From assembly GCF_003668575.1 (NCBI RefSeq), contig NZ_RCVZ01000003.1, positions 404,279 through 468,278 on the forward strand: 64,000 nt of DNA, read 5' to 3'. Positions 44,359 to 53,230 of the stretch are shown piece by piece (position 1 is the first letter of the stretch; each line of letters begins with the position of its first letter). The position numbers and the translations under genes are program-made. The notes below the pieces were generated by a model. That model had not been told where the DNA came from. It saw nothing but the letters and a program-made list of their open reading frames with translations, and searched no databases. This stretch comes from Falsibacillus albus (GTDB lineage: Bacteria; Bacillota; Bacilli; Bacillales; DSM-25281).

Positions 44359-45094
44359 ATGGATTTGGAAAAAATGTTGAAGTCAATGATGACCTCAGAC
44401 CAATTCAATAATTTGCCAAAAGACCAGCAGGAATTGATTCAAAATCTATTGACCAGCAAACCTGTGACTAGTGAAGTGCCCTATGCAAAAAACTATGATG
44501 AAAAGAAACTAAAACGCCCGGTAAAAAAACAGATCTATCAATTAAAAATTTCTCTTAAAGGAGCCAAGCCCCCGATTTGGAGAAGGGTGCTCGTCCCTAA
44601 TTCCGTTTCTCTTCATGAGCTCCACTCGATCATTCAAATCGTCATGGACTGGTCAGACTCACATCTCTATGGATTTGTAAACAAGAAGAACGCTTGGTTT
44701 GAGCCGGTTTATGAAGATGATTTCGGTGATTTCAAAGAGAAATATGACTCACAGAAAGTATACCTTGGCTGTCCTTAAGGATGAAAAGCAGACGCTCACT
44801 TATATTTACGATTTCGGCGATGATTGGGAGCATAAAATATTGCTTGAACAATGTTTGGACGAACATGAAGGACCTCTTCCCATTTGCATAAAAGGAAAAG
44901 GCTCCCGTCCCCCCGAAGACAGCGGCGGTATGCATCACTATCAAAATATGCTCAAAACCTTGGCAGATCCAGAGGCAGATGAAGATGAAAAGGAAGATAT
45001 TCAACAATGGTTAGACTTTATGGAAGAGGAGCCTTTCTCTCTTGAAGAAACGAATCAGGTTTTACTGGAGTTTTTTGAAAAAGGACGAAGCTGA
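44359..45094 (+). pseudogene. pRiA4b ORF-3-like protein, frameshifted
   Basis: ATG 44359 follows AAGGAG by nine bases. The first frame (to 44778) holds IYQLKISLKGAKPPIWRRV and HELHSIIQIVMDW, the opening of the pRiA4b ORF-3-like fold. The second frame (+, to 45094) holds TYIYDFGDDWEHKI and IKGKGSRPPEDSGG, its conserved second half. The break lies near 44750-44765, where an extra base before AGAAAGTATACC throws the frame; without it the text reads DSRKYTLAVLK as in relatives. Function of the family is unknown, and this copy should be inactive unless the base is a sequencing error. Confidence 0.8.
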
Positions 45095-45261
45095 GGAAAA
45101 TGAACATCCTTCCGCAGAAATCAACCTTAACATTTGAATAGTATCAATGAAACGAGCATTCATTAAATTTAACCAAACGTTTGATTAAATTTAAAATCTC
45201 CTATCCAATCATCATGTGAATTCGTATAATCAAAGTAGTCACGATCGATTAGGAGGTCCAT

Positions 45262-46014
45262 ATGCTCTATTTGATTAAATTTCTATACAGCTTCTTTCTT
45301 CCGCCAGGCATCTTCGTCCTCATCCTTCTCGGACTGTCCATCTGGTTTTATCGGAAGAAAAACCGCACGGCATCCAGTGCGTTTTTCGTATGCTCTCTGC
45401 TATTTTACATATTTTCTACCCCATGGTTGGGTGAAAAAATTATTCATCAACTCGAATACAAATACACACAGCCTAAACAGGTCAACGGAGATGTACTCGT
45501 GATGCTTGGAGGCGGTGCGGTTCTTGCACCAGATATCGGCGGTTCCGGCATTCTTACCGATTCAGCCACGAACCGGCTCATTACGACTGCTCGGCTTTAC
45601 AAGAAAACGCACCTGCCGATCATCGTATCCGGAGGCGAGGTGTATCCCGACAATGGAAATGAAGGGGAAATTACGAAAAGACAGCTGCTTGACCTCGGGG
45701 TGCCAGCTGATAAAATCATCATCGATAACAAAAGCCTGAATACGGAACAAAATGCCTTTTATACGAAAAAACTGCTCGATCAGCATCAATTCAAACGGCC
45801 GGTGCTGATTACATCTGCATTCCATATGAAGCGGGCTGTACTTTGCTTCACACAAGAGGATGTTGAAGTTCAGCCGTTCCCATGCGATTACAGGACAAGT
45901 GCGAAACCGCCTGTCTACGCCAATAAGTTTACACCAGGGAATTTTGAAGACATTTCTTTGGCAGCGAAGGAATATTTGGGTGCGTTTGTGTTGAAGGTAA
46001 AAGGGATCTTATAA
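45262..46014 (+). CDS. YdcF family (DUF218) membrane protein
   Basis: A 250-residue protein with two N-terminal membrane spans (about 8-28 and 36-53). A DUF218 domain follows, with DVLVMLGGGAV, TDSATNRLITTARLYKK, IIVSGGE, NTEQNAFYTKKLL and LITSAFHMKRAVLCF. E. coli ElyC/SanA and YdcF share this fold and are tied to wall precursor use. AGGAGG lies before the ATG. A CAAACGTTTG palindrome is about 80 bases upstream. Confidence 0.87.
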   Translation: MLYLIKFLYSFFLPPGIFVLILLGLSIWFYRKKNRTASSAFFVCSLLFYIFSTPWLGEKIIHQLEYKYTQPKQVNGDVLVMLGGGAVLAPDIGGSGILTDSATNRLITTARLYKKTHLPIIVSGGEVYPDNGNEGEITKRQLLDLGVPADKIIIDNKSLNTEQNAFYTKKLLDQHQFKRPVLITSAFHMKRAVLCFTQEDVEVQPFPCDYRTSAKPPVYANKFTPGNFEDISLAAKEYLGAFVLKVKGIL

Positions 46015-46019
46015 AAATA

Positions 46020-46206
46020 TTGTTTTCGCAAAGAGTGTTGTTTTAAAAAAATTCTTGATTAGAACGTCAGGTGCGTAACTCCAGAGTGATCAACGGGTCA
46101 GGTGAAGCCGATGGCCCTCACCGCCTGCTCCTTTGAAAACGACCGTCCTGCCGTGGCAAACAAACAACTTTGCCCAACCTTTAATAAATAGCAACAAACT
46201 AGAGCC
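46020..46206. repeat. Decayed composite of the 173 bp and MITE-like elements
   Basis: GTCAGGTGAAGCC and CCCTCACCGCCTGCTCC near 46095-46130 match the inside of the 173 bp element, and AGCAACAAACTAGAGCC (46186-46202) is a worn, inverted copy of the MITE-like end. No gene is present. Confidence 0.4.
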
Positions 46207-46214
46207 ATAAAAAA

Positions 46215-46248
46215 GAAAAAGGATGGGGCGCGATGCCCATCCTTTTTC
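46215..46248 (-). terminator. Terminator of the PBP gene
   Basis: AAAAAGGATGGG and CCCATCCTTTTT pair around a short loop; T-rich on both sides, so it can serve both converging genes. Confidence 0.88.
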
Positions 46249-48474
46249 TCATTGGCCGTTACCAGACGGCTTGCCATCTTCATTTTCTTTTCTTGCTTCC
46301 TCCTGCCCTTTTTTCACATCCTTGATGTTTTGTACTTTTTGGACGGAGGTTGATTGGTTCATGCCTTTTTCCTCGCGTTCTTTTTTCAAGTCAAAGTAGG
46401 CGTCCATGACCTTCTTGGCGATGGAATAGTTGATGCCTTGATTATATGCATCTTCTTGATACGCCCAAGGGACAACGACTGAAAAGGCGACTTCTGGGTG
46501 GTCATATGGTGCATAGCCAGCCATGGTCAGGTTCCAGGTCAAGGTTTGATGGGAGTAATTCGGATTGTCGCCAGCATATGGCCCTTGCGCGGTTCCGGTC
46601 TTAACGGCTGGTTTATACGTCGTGGGCTCTGAACTATATTTCGTCGAGTAGAAAGTGCTGTGGCCTGTTCCACCTGGTTCTTGAGCCACTTCCCGGAAGC
46701 CTTCCTTTACTCTGTTGATCCATTCAGGCTTCATGTCCAGTTTATTTAACACTTTGGGCTGGATCTCCTCAACAATTGGACCAAGACGATCAGATGCTTC
46801 CACAGGCTGCCGGATTTCCTTTACAAGATGAGTCTGCATGCGATAACCGCCGTTGGCGATCGTGGACATATATTGAGCAAGCTGCAGCGGTGTAAACGTA
46901 TCGTACTGTCCTATGGCATAGTCCAAAATGAAACCAGGGTTGGTGGTATCTTGGCCTTTAAATCCAACCTGTTCTCCGGGAAGGTCGATTCCCGTCCTAG
47001 TTCCAAGGCCGAATTGTCTGAAGCTGGTTCTTAAAATATCAAATGTATTAGACCTTAAATCCAAAGGAGCTTTTGGCACATAATGCCCGTGGCCGATCGC
47101 GATGGCCGTTTTAAACATATAGACATTGGATGACCTTTTGAGGGCGGTTAAATCATTGATTCGCCCCATCCCTCCTCTGACATATGATGCCTTTGTAGGA
47201 GTCCCTTTTATATGGAGCGGTTCATCGACAATTTGCTCCCCAGGGGAAATCGCCCCGGTTTTATAGCCGGTCAGCACGGTCGCTCCTTTAACAGCCGACC
47301 CCATTGCATAGGATGATGTGATATTCCCGAGTGCAAAATCCTCCAGGACAGGTTTGCCGTTATCAAGTTTGTATCGCTTCCCTGCCATGGCTTTAATTTC
47401 CCCTGTGTATGGGTTGAGCATATTAACAAATACGCGGTCAAGAAGCTGATGGCCAGGTTGCTGTTTTGATTTCAACAGCTCGTCACCGATGATTTTCTCA
47501 ATTCTTTTTTGGAGCTCCATATCAATGCTCAGCACCAAGTCGTCTCCTCTTCTGCCCTTTTGGATAACTTCCGTTGAGACGACACTGCCTGATTTATCCG
47601 TGATGTTCTTGATTTTTTCTTTTTGCCCCTGAAGCACGTCTTCGTATTGCTTCTCGATGTAGCTCGTTCCGACACGTTCATTGCGATTGTACCCTTTTGC
47701 CACATAGGCATCCGCTTCTTCAAGCGGCAGGCCGCTGTCCCTGTCGCTTATTTTCCCAAGGATTGTTTTCAACGTATCGCCGAATGGATAGATCCGGTTC
47801 CAATCGGTTGTGATATCAACGCCGGGAAGATCCTTCAAATGCGCGCTGACTTGGGCAAATTCTTCGTTTGTGACATTTTCATTTTTAATGATCTGCGGGG
47901 TCAGATTATAGCCGCCGATCATTTCGCGATAGATAGCGAGCACTTCTTTATCGTCATCTGTCAGCATGCTCAAATCGGCTTTCGTAATCCGGTCGAGCTT
48001 CATTTGATAGAGCTTTGCATCGCCATCTTTCTTTTTTTCGTAATCCTTTTTTTCCTTTGCCGTCAGTTTTTTGTCGGCAAGGTTCGGATATTTGATGATC
48101 CAATAATCCTTCTGTTCCCGCTCAGTGATTTTCGTGATTGGCTGCTTGATCAGCTTGGCCAGATTTTTTGCGACCTTGATCATATCTTCCTGCTTCGTTT
48201 TGGGCGTTCTGGTATATGTAATTGCATTGACGGGAGCATTATCGACAACTGCATTTCCGTTTGCCTCGAATATCTTTCCTCTGGGAACGGAATTGGACAC
48301 CGTCACATCCGTCGTCCTTTGGACCTCACGAAGGTAATCCTGGCCGAACACAATCTGTACCATGCCAAGGCGCAGAATGAGGAGTGAGAATAATATAAAA
48401 ATCACAAAGAACATCAAGTTCATACGCACTGGAATATACGACCTCTTGCCCTTCTTTTTCTTCTTCTTGACCAT
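46249..48474 (-). CDS. Class B penicillin-binding protein (PBP2/PbpA-like transpeptidase)
   Basis: A 741-residue protein with a basic cytoplasmic start (MVKKKKKKGKRSYIP), one membrane span (about 19-40), a dimerisation domain (about 60-320) and a transpeptidase domain (about 370-690). The active-site motifs are SAVK (Ser nucleophile, in AMGSAVKGATV), SSN (in KRSSNVYM) and KTGTAQG. This is the plan of rod-shape PBPs such as B. subtilis PbpA and PbpH, which cross-link side-wall peptidoglycan. The charged C-terminal tail (KKGQEEARKENEDG) is not needed for the fold. It has no morphogene neighbours here. Confidence 0.93.
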   Translation of the reverse strand: MVKKKKKKGKRSYIPVRMNLMFFVIFILFSLLILRLGMVQIVFGQDYLREVQRTTDVTVSNSVPRGKIFEANGNAVVDNAPVNAITYTRTPKTKQEDMIKVAKNLAKLIKQPITKITEREQKDYWIIKYPNLADKKLTAKEKKDYEKKKDGDAKLYQMKLDRITKADLSMLTDDDKEVLAIYREMIGGYNLTPQIIKNENVTNEEFAQVSAHLKDLPGVDITTDWNRIYPFGDTLKTILGKISDRDSGLPLEEADAYVAKGYNRNERVGTSYIEKQYEDVLQGQKEKIKNITDKSGSVVSTEVIQKGRRGDDLVLSIDMELQKRIEKIIGDELLKSKQQPGHQLLDRVFVNMLNPYTGEIKAMAGKRYKLDNGKPVLEDFALGNITSSYAMGSAVKGATVLTGYKTGAISPGEQIVDEPLHIKGTPTKASYVRGGMGRINDLTALKRSSNVYMFKTAIAIGHGHYVPKAPLDLRSNTFDILRTSFRQFGLGTRTGIDLPGEQVGFKGQDTTNPGFILDYAIGQYDTFTPLQLAQYMSTIANGGYRMQTHLVKEIRQPVEASDRLGPIVEEIQPKVLNKLDMKPEWINRVKEGFREVAQEPGGTGHSTFYSTKYSSEPTTYKPAVKTGTAQGPYAGDNPNYSHQTLTWNLTMAGYAPYDHPEVAFSVVVPWAYQEDAYNQGINYSIAKKVMDAYFDLKKEREEKGMNQSTSVQKVQNIKDVKKGQEEARKENEDGKPSGNGQ

Positions 48475-48570
48475 CGGAACACCCCATTCTTTTATTAATT
48501 TCGATCTCTTCTAATCTACTTCCTATTATAAGGCAAAAATCCATATTTTTCTATTAATTGGCGGTTAAAA

Positions 48571-48613
48571 GGGTGACAGTCACCATCCATTTTCTGGATG
48601 GCGCCTGTCACCC
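48571..48613. repeat. REP palindrome 7 (worn copy)
   Basis: GGGTGACAGTCACCATCCA, loop ttttc, then TGGATGGCGCCTGTCACCC. Two stem mismatches show sequence drift. Confidence 0.9.
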
Positions 48614-48638
48614 TTTTTTTACCCTTTTTAAATCTCTT

Positions 48639-49004
48639 TTATATGGCTCCCATACCCTGGAGAATGATCTTGGCGTCTGCGTTTAGGTAATGGGAAATGT
48701 CTTTTCTGAGCATGAGCGGGGCGTTATGTTTAACGCAGAATTTAATTCCTTTCAAGTCGAATTTCGATGCATAGCTATTGATGGAGTTGATTGTGATGAT
48801 CTCCTGGCGGCTGAGCGGCTTTGTGCCATCCTGTCCTTGATTGTAGAGGAACTCGAAAAGCTCGCGAGCGTTCCCTTTTAGTAGATGCCGATTCTCTTCC
48901 AACACATCTATGTTTTCCTGAATATATACCCTTGTCAACACCAAGTCGTGATTGTCCACGCTCTGATCGATCTTCTTCAATAACTCACGGAATCCGATTG
49001 CCAT
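48639..49004 (-). CDS. Conserved-looking small protein of unknown function (121 aa)
   Basis: A ribosome site GGGGGG lies before ATG 49004. The 121-residue product is soluble, with helices around RELLKKIDQSVDNHD and a second half with SRQEIITINSINSYASKFDL and GIKFCVKHNAPLMLRKD. I do not recognise a family. It is between two REP palindromes. Confidence 0.6.
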   Translation of the reverse strand: MAIGFRELLKKIDQSVDNHDLVLTRVYIQENIDVLEENRHLLKGNARELFEFLYNQGQDGTKPLSRQEIITINSINSYASKFDLKGIKFCVKHNAPLMLRKDISHYLNADAKIILQGMGAI

Positions 49005-49070
49005 CTTAAGCCCCCCAGTCTTGTTGTCTATCCTTACTACTTCTATCGGTCGAAATTGAAATATGTAAAG

Positions 49071-49113
49071 GGGTGACAGGCACCATCCATTTTCTGGATG
49101 GTGCCTGTCACCC
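49071..49113. repeat. REP palindrome 8 (ATCCA type), overlaps a gene end
   Basis: GGGTGACAGGCACCATCCA, loop ttttc, then the complement. On minus its first six bases (GGGTGA) provide the last Gly codon and the stop of the DUF3899-like gene. Confidence 0.93.
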
Positions 49114-49476
49114 TATAATAAGCAAGCACAGTGAGAAGAGGGTCATGGAGGCGCCGATGCTGATGGCGATGTGCTTGGTGTTGGTTTGTAGCTTGGAGCG
49201 CCATGTTTGCAGGGCTGCGTCCTTTCGCATGCGTTCGTAGACCTGCTCCATTGCCCTTGGCTTTCTGAAGATGCCGTTTTGCATACGGCGGAACCCTTCC
49301 GAAAATAGTGCGAGAAAACCAGTTTGATAGATATAGATGCAGACCCCGGCCAGCAGCACGATCAATCCGTACAGGAATGTCTGATTGACCATCGTGATCG
49401 CGTCGACTCCTGCAGCCAGCTTCACAGCAAACAACACAACAAACATACTCGGTACAGTAAACAAATAAATGCGCAT
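49108..49476 (-). CDS. DUF3899-like small membrane protein
   Basis: ATG 49476, after a GGGGAGG run, gives 122 residues; the frame to 49503 is not needed. It has membrane spans at both ends (two N-terminal, one C-terminal) with YIYQTGFLALFSEGFRRM between them, the mark of the DUF3899 group. The stop codon TGA comes from REP palindrome 8, so the original C-terminus may have been longer or was trimmed when the repeat arrived. Function unknown. Confidence 0.7.
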   Translation of the reverse strand: MRIYLFTVPSMFVVLFAVKLAAGVDAITMVNQTFLYGLIVLLAGVCIYIYQTGFLALFSEGFRRMQNGIFRKPRAMEQVYERMRKDAALQTWRSKLQTNTKHIAISIGASMTLFSLCLLIIG

Positions 49477-49561
49477 GCTCGCGCCTCCCCTCCCCTTTAT
49501 CATGACAGGAAAAGCCTGATGAACACCGAACCCTTCATCAGACCCTTCCCTCTGCTAAATG

Positions 49562-51181
49562 TTATTTCACTTTTTTCGCCCAGCGGACATCCGGATAGCG
49601 GTTCACCGGATAGACGATGCCCTTGAATTTCGGCGACGTCAAATAGTTTTGAGAGTAATAGTAAACCGGGATGAACGGAAGATCCTTCATGAGAACATCC
49701 TCCGCCTGATGAAGCAGCTCATAGCGCTTGTTTTCATCCTGCTCCACTTTCGCTTGCGCCATCAAGGAATCATATTTTTTGTTCACCCAGTTGGTACGGT
49801 TGTTCGGGCTGTCCCCCAAGTAATAGTCAAGGATGACCGTTGGATCGACGAATACCCCAATCCAGCCCATGCGAGCCATTTGGAAATTCTTTTGCGCCGT
49901 TGTATCCAAATACGTCTTCCACTCTTGGTTGGCAACGCTGATTTTCACACCTAAGTTTTTCTTGATCATTTCCTGGATCGCTTCGGCAATCTTCTTATGG
50001 TTATCGGATGTATTGTACATGAGCGTCACATCCGGAAGCTTCGACCAGCCTTCCTCTGCCATGCCTTCTTCCAACAATTTTTTCGCTTCGGCCGGATCTT
50101 CCTTGATATAGTCCCCTCCCTGCTTGCGGAAGTCGCCATCAGGTGTGTCCACACCAGGTGGTACAAACGCATAGGCAGGCGTCTCACCGGATTGGGTGAT
50201 GTTCTTTGTGATCGCTTTGCGGTCGATCGCCATCGCAAACGCCTTACGGATCTTTTCATTCGTAAATGGCGGCTTGTCGATGTTCAGCATGAACATGTAC
50301 GTCCCGAAATAAGGCGTAATCTTGAATTCCTTGTTGCTTTTTTCCTGTGCCACCACATCGGATGGGAGCGTCTGGATCAAGTCCAGCTGATTCGTTTTGT
50401 ACATTTGATAATACGTGTTGGCATCATTGACCATCTTCCACGTGATTTTATCCATGGAAATGTCTTTCTTGTTCCAATACTGATCGTTCTTTTCAGCTAC
50501 GACTTCATTGTCATGCTTCCATTCCTTCAATGTGTAGGCGCCGTTGCTGACATAGCCTTTCGCTTCTGCAGCCCAGTTTTCATTTCCTTCAACGACCGAT
50601 TTTTCAACCGGATAAAACGTCCACATCGTCAATAATTTATCAAAGTAGCCGAGCGGCGCATTCAATGTCACTTCCAACGTTTTGTCATCGAGCGCCTTTA
50701 CGCCTACTGCATCTGCACTTCCTTTGCCTTTGTTATATTCTTCGGCCCCTTTAATGTAGTAAAAGTAAAAGGCGAACGCACTAGCCGTTTTCGGATCTAA
50801 AACGCGCTTCCATTCATATTCAAAATCCTGTGCCGTCACGGGATTCCCATCCGACCATTTCGCATCATCGCGAATCGTGAACGTATAGACCTTTTTATCA
50901 TCCGACACCTTCACATCACTGGCAGCTCCAAGGACAGGGTTTCCTTTTTGATCCTTCGTATAAAGTCCTTCAAACGTATGATCCAAGATCCATCCTGATG
51001 TCGTATCCGTTGCCAGCGCTGGGTCAAGCGATGGCGGCTCACTCATGGCGTTCAGCGTGATCGCCTGCTCGACATCACTCGATCCGCTGCCGCTTGAGGA
51101 TGCGTCATCACTGCTGCATCCAGATAAAGCTGAAACCGATAAAAGCATTAAAGCGACAATAGCCAAAAAAGCTTTCTTCAT
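49562..51181 (-). CDS. dppE: Peptide ABC transporter substrate-binding lipoprotein (DppE/OppA-like)
   Basis: A 539-residue lipoprotein with the lipobox LSGC (Cys22). It keeps the solute-binding protein family 5 pattern, with EPPSLDPALATDTTSGWILDHTFEGL and DDAKWSDGNPVTAQDFEYEWKRVLDP. It binds peptides outside the membrane and hands them to the permease. It is the last gene of the dpp operon on minus, after the two ATPases. The symbol follows the operon order of B. subtilis (D-aminopeptidase first); oligopeptide use is also possible. Confidence 0.9.
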   Translation of the reverse strand: MKKAFLAIVALMLLSVSALSGCSSDDASSSGSGSSDVEQAITLNAMSEPPSLDPALATDTTSGWILDHTFEGLYTKDQKGNPVLGAASDVKVSDDKKVYTFTIRDDAKWSDGNPVTAQDFEYEWKRVLDPKTASAFAFYFYYIKGAEEYNKGKGSADAVGVKALDDKTLEVTLNAPLGYFDKLLTMWTFYPVEKSVVEGNENWAAEAKGYVSNGAYTLKEWKHDNEVVAEKNDQYWNKKDISMDKITWKMVNDANTYYQMYKTNQLDLIQTLPSDVVAQEKSNKEFKITPYFGTYMFMLNIDKPPFTNEKIRKAFAMAIDRKAITKNITQSGETPAYAFVPPGVDTPDGDFRKQGGDYIKEDPAEAKKLLEEGMAEEGWSKLPDVTLMYNTSDNHKKIAEAIQEMIKKNLGVKISVANQEWKTYLDTTAQKNFQMARMGWIGVFVDPTVILDYYLGDSPNNRTNWVNKKYDSLMAQAKVEQDENKRYELLHQAEDVLMKDLPFIPVYYYSQNYLTSPKFKGIVYPVNRYPDVRWAKKVK

Positions 51182-51246
51182 TTCATTTCCCCCTCATTAT
51201 GGATTGTTATCTTGTCAAGATCGGGCAAATCCGACCTGGTGAAACC

Positions 51247-52203
51247 TCAATCATATAGATGGCATGCCGCCCAATGGTCTTCTCTGACTTCCTTCCACTC
51301 CGGCACCTTTGCGGCGCAAACATCTGTTGCAAACGCACATCTTGTCCTGAAGCGGCAGCCGCTCGGCGGATCCATCGGACTTGGCGGATCGCCGGCGAGG
51401 ACGATGCGCTCCCGTTTCCCTGCTGAACGCGGGTTGGGCATCGGGATGGCGGAAAGAAGCGCCTGCGTATAAGGATGCAATGGCTCCGCAAACAGCTTCG
51501 CGCTTGTCGTCAGCTCCATGATCTTTCCAAGGTACATAACGGCGATCCGGTCGCTGATATGCTTGACCATCCCAAGATCATGGGCGATAAAAAGGAAGGT
51601 CAGGTTCTCTTCTTCCTTCAGATCCTCGAGCAGGTTGATGATCTGCGCCTGGATGGACACATCGAGCGCAGAAATCGGTTCATCGGCCACGATAAACTTC
51701 GGTTTGACCGCCAGTGCACGTGCGATCCCGATCCGCTGGCGCTGTCCACCGCTGAACTCGTGCGGGAACCGCTTCGCATGATCCGGACTCAGGCCCACCC
51801 GTTCGAGCAGCTGATAAATCCGGTCCTTCCGCTCTTTTCCTTTTGCAAGCTTATGGGCATCGATGCCTTCAGCGATAATATCGCCGACCCGCATCCTTGG
51901 GTTCAAGGAAGAATGAGGATCCTGGAAAATCATCTGCATCTCACGATTGAACTGTCTGCTCTTTTGCTTATCCAGTTCATGAAGGTCCAGCCCTTCATAC
52001 ATCATCCGCCCATCCGTCGATCCCTGCAGTCCGACAATCGTTTTGCCGAGCGTCGACTTCCCGCTCCCGCTTTCTCCGACCAGTCCGAACGTTTCGCCTT
52101 TTTTGATAAAAAAAGAAATGTCATCCACCGATTTCACGTATTGTTCGGGACCTACTTTAAAATGCTTTTTCAGATTGTAGACCTCCAGCAATTTTTCAGC
52201 CAT
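51247..52203 (-). CDS. dppF: Peptide ABC transporter ATP-binding protein (DppF/OppF-like)
   Basis: A 318-residue ATPase: Walker A GESGSGKST near residue 39, signature FSGGQRQRIGIARA, Walker B FIVADEPIS and the H-loop IAHD. The C-terminal oligopeptide ATPase domain has SGCRFRTRCAFATDVC, whose cysteines fit the iron-sulphur or metal site known in OppF/DppF. It overlaps or nearly touches its neighbour (1-base gap to dppD). Confidence 0.92.
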   Translation of the reverse strand: MAEKLLEVYNLKKHFKVGPEQYVKSVDDISFFIKKGETFGLVGESGSGKSTLGKTIVGLQGSTDGRMMYEGLDLHELDKQKSRQFNREMQMIFQDPHSSLNPRMRVGDIIAEGIDAHKLAKGKERKDRIYQLLERVGLSPDHAKRFPHEFSGGQRQRIGIARALAVKPKFIVADEPISALDVSIQAQIINLLEDLKEEENLTFLFIAHDLGMVKHISDRIAVMYLGKIMELTTSAKLFAEPLHPYTQALLSAIPMPNPRSAGKRERIVLAGDPPSPMDPPSGCRFRTRCAFATDVCAAKVPEWKEVREDHWAACHLYD

Positions 52204-52204
52204 C

Positions 52205-53218
52205 CTATTCCCTCCCCGCTGCTACAAAATGTTCGACTTTCGGTGCCCTTGGGTCGTTCAGCCAGCATTTCGCATGATGCCCATCACCAATGGAAAAGTC
52301 GTTTGGCATTTCCTCGACGCATATTTCCATCGCGTACTTGCATCTTGCTGCAAACGGACAGCCCTTCGGCGGTGAAAATAGATCTGGAGGCGCACCCTCG
52401 ATCGGGACAAGTCGTTCTTTCTCCGGGGCATCCGGCTTTGGAATGGATTCTAGCAGCCCCCATGTATACGGATGCTTCGGATTTTCAAAAATATCAAAGA
52501 CGGTGCCTGCTTCCACGACGATTCCGCCGTACATCACGACAACGCGCTGTGCCGTCTCGGCGACAACTCCCAGGTCATGCGTGATCAAGATGATCGACGT
52601 GTCCGTTTTCTTTTGCAAATCCTTCATTAAATCGAGGATCTGCGCCTGGATCGTAACATCGAGGGCGGTCGTCGGCTCATCCGCAATCAACAGCTTCGGG
52701 TTGCACGCGAGTGAAATGGCAATCACGACGCGCTGTCTCATCCCGCCGCTGAATTCATGGGGATATTGAGAATACCTTTGCTCCGGATGCGGGATCCCAA
52801 CAAGCCGCAGCAGCTCGATCGCCCGTTCCTGCGCCTGCTTTTTCGAAACTCTTTGATGCTTGATCAGCCCCTCGGCAATTTGCTTTCCGACTTTCATCGT
52901 CGGATTCAAAGAGGTCATCGGGTCCTGAAAGATCATCCCTATTTGCGAACCACGGATTGCCCGGTACTCCTTTTTCGAAAGCTTTGTCAGTTCCTTTTCT
53001 TCGAGTCGTATGCTTCCACCCTTCAGTTTTCCGGGAGGGGAAGGAATCAGGCCCATGATGCTCTGCACCGTCACACTTTTTCCGCTGCCGCTCTCCCCGA
53101 CGATCGCGACGATTTCACCTTTATTGACATCAAAAGAAACATTTCTTACGGCCTGCACCTCACCACCGTATGTTTTAAAAGAAACCTGCAGATCCTCTAC
53201 TTGCAGTAATTTCTTCAA
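52205..53218 (-). CDS. dppD: Peptide ABC transporter ATP-binding protein (DppD/OppD-like)
   Basis: TTG 53218 lies seven bases after AGGAGG; GTG 53227 sits on the site itself. The 337-residue ATPase has Walker A GESGSGKSVT, signature FSGGMRQRVVIAIS, Walker B LLIADEPTTALD and the H-loop ITHD. Its C-terminus (PKGCPFAARCKYAMEIC) is the oligopeptide ATPase tail with four Cys. It is paired with the next ATPase and with two permeases. Confidence 0.92.
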   Translation of the reverse strand: MKKLLQVEDLQVSFKTYGGEVQAVRNVSFDVNKGEIVAIVGESGSGKSVTVQSIMGLIPSPPGKLKGGSIRLEEKELTKLSKKEYRAIRGSQIGMIFQDPMTSLNPTMKVGKQIAEGLIKHQRVSKKQAQERAIELLRLVGIPHPEQRYSQYPHEFSGGMRQRVVIAISLACNPKLLIADEPTTALDVTIQAQILDLMKDLQKKTDTSIILITHDLGVVAETAQRVVVMYGGIVVEAGTVFDIFENPKHPYTWGLLESIPKPDAPEKERLVPIEGAPPDLFSPPKGCPFAARCKYAMEICVEEMPNDFSIGDGHHAKCWLNDPRAPKVEHFVAAGRE

Positions 53219-53230
53219 TTCCTTCACCTC

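Noticed and set aside
47623..48387. 254-codon plus-strand frame opposite the PBP gene
   Set aside because: Antisense shadow without a signal, motif or ribosome site.
51475..52584. 369-codon plus-strand frame opposite the dpp ATPase genes
   Set aside because: It spans the complement of two clear ATPase genes and shows no domain or ribosome site.
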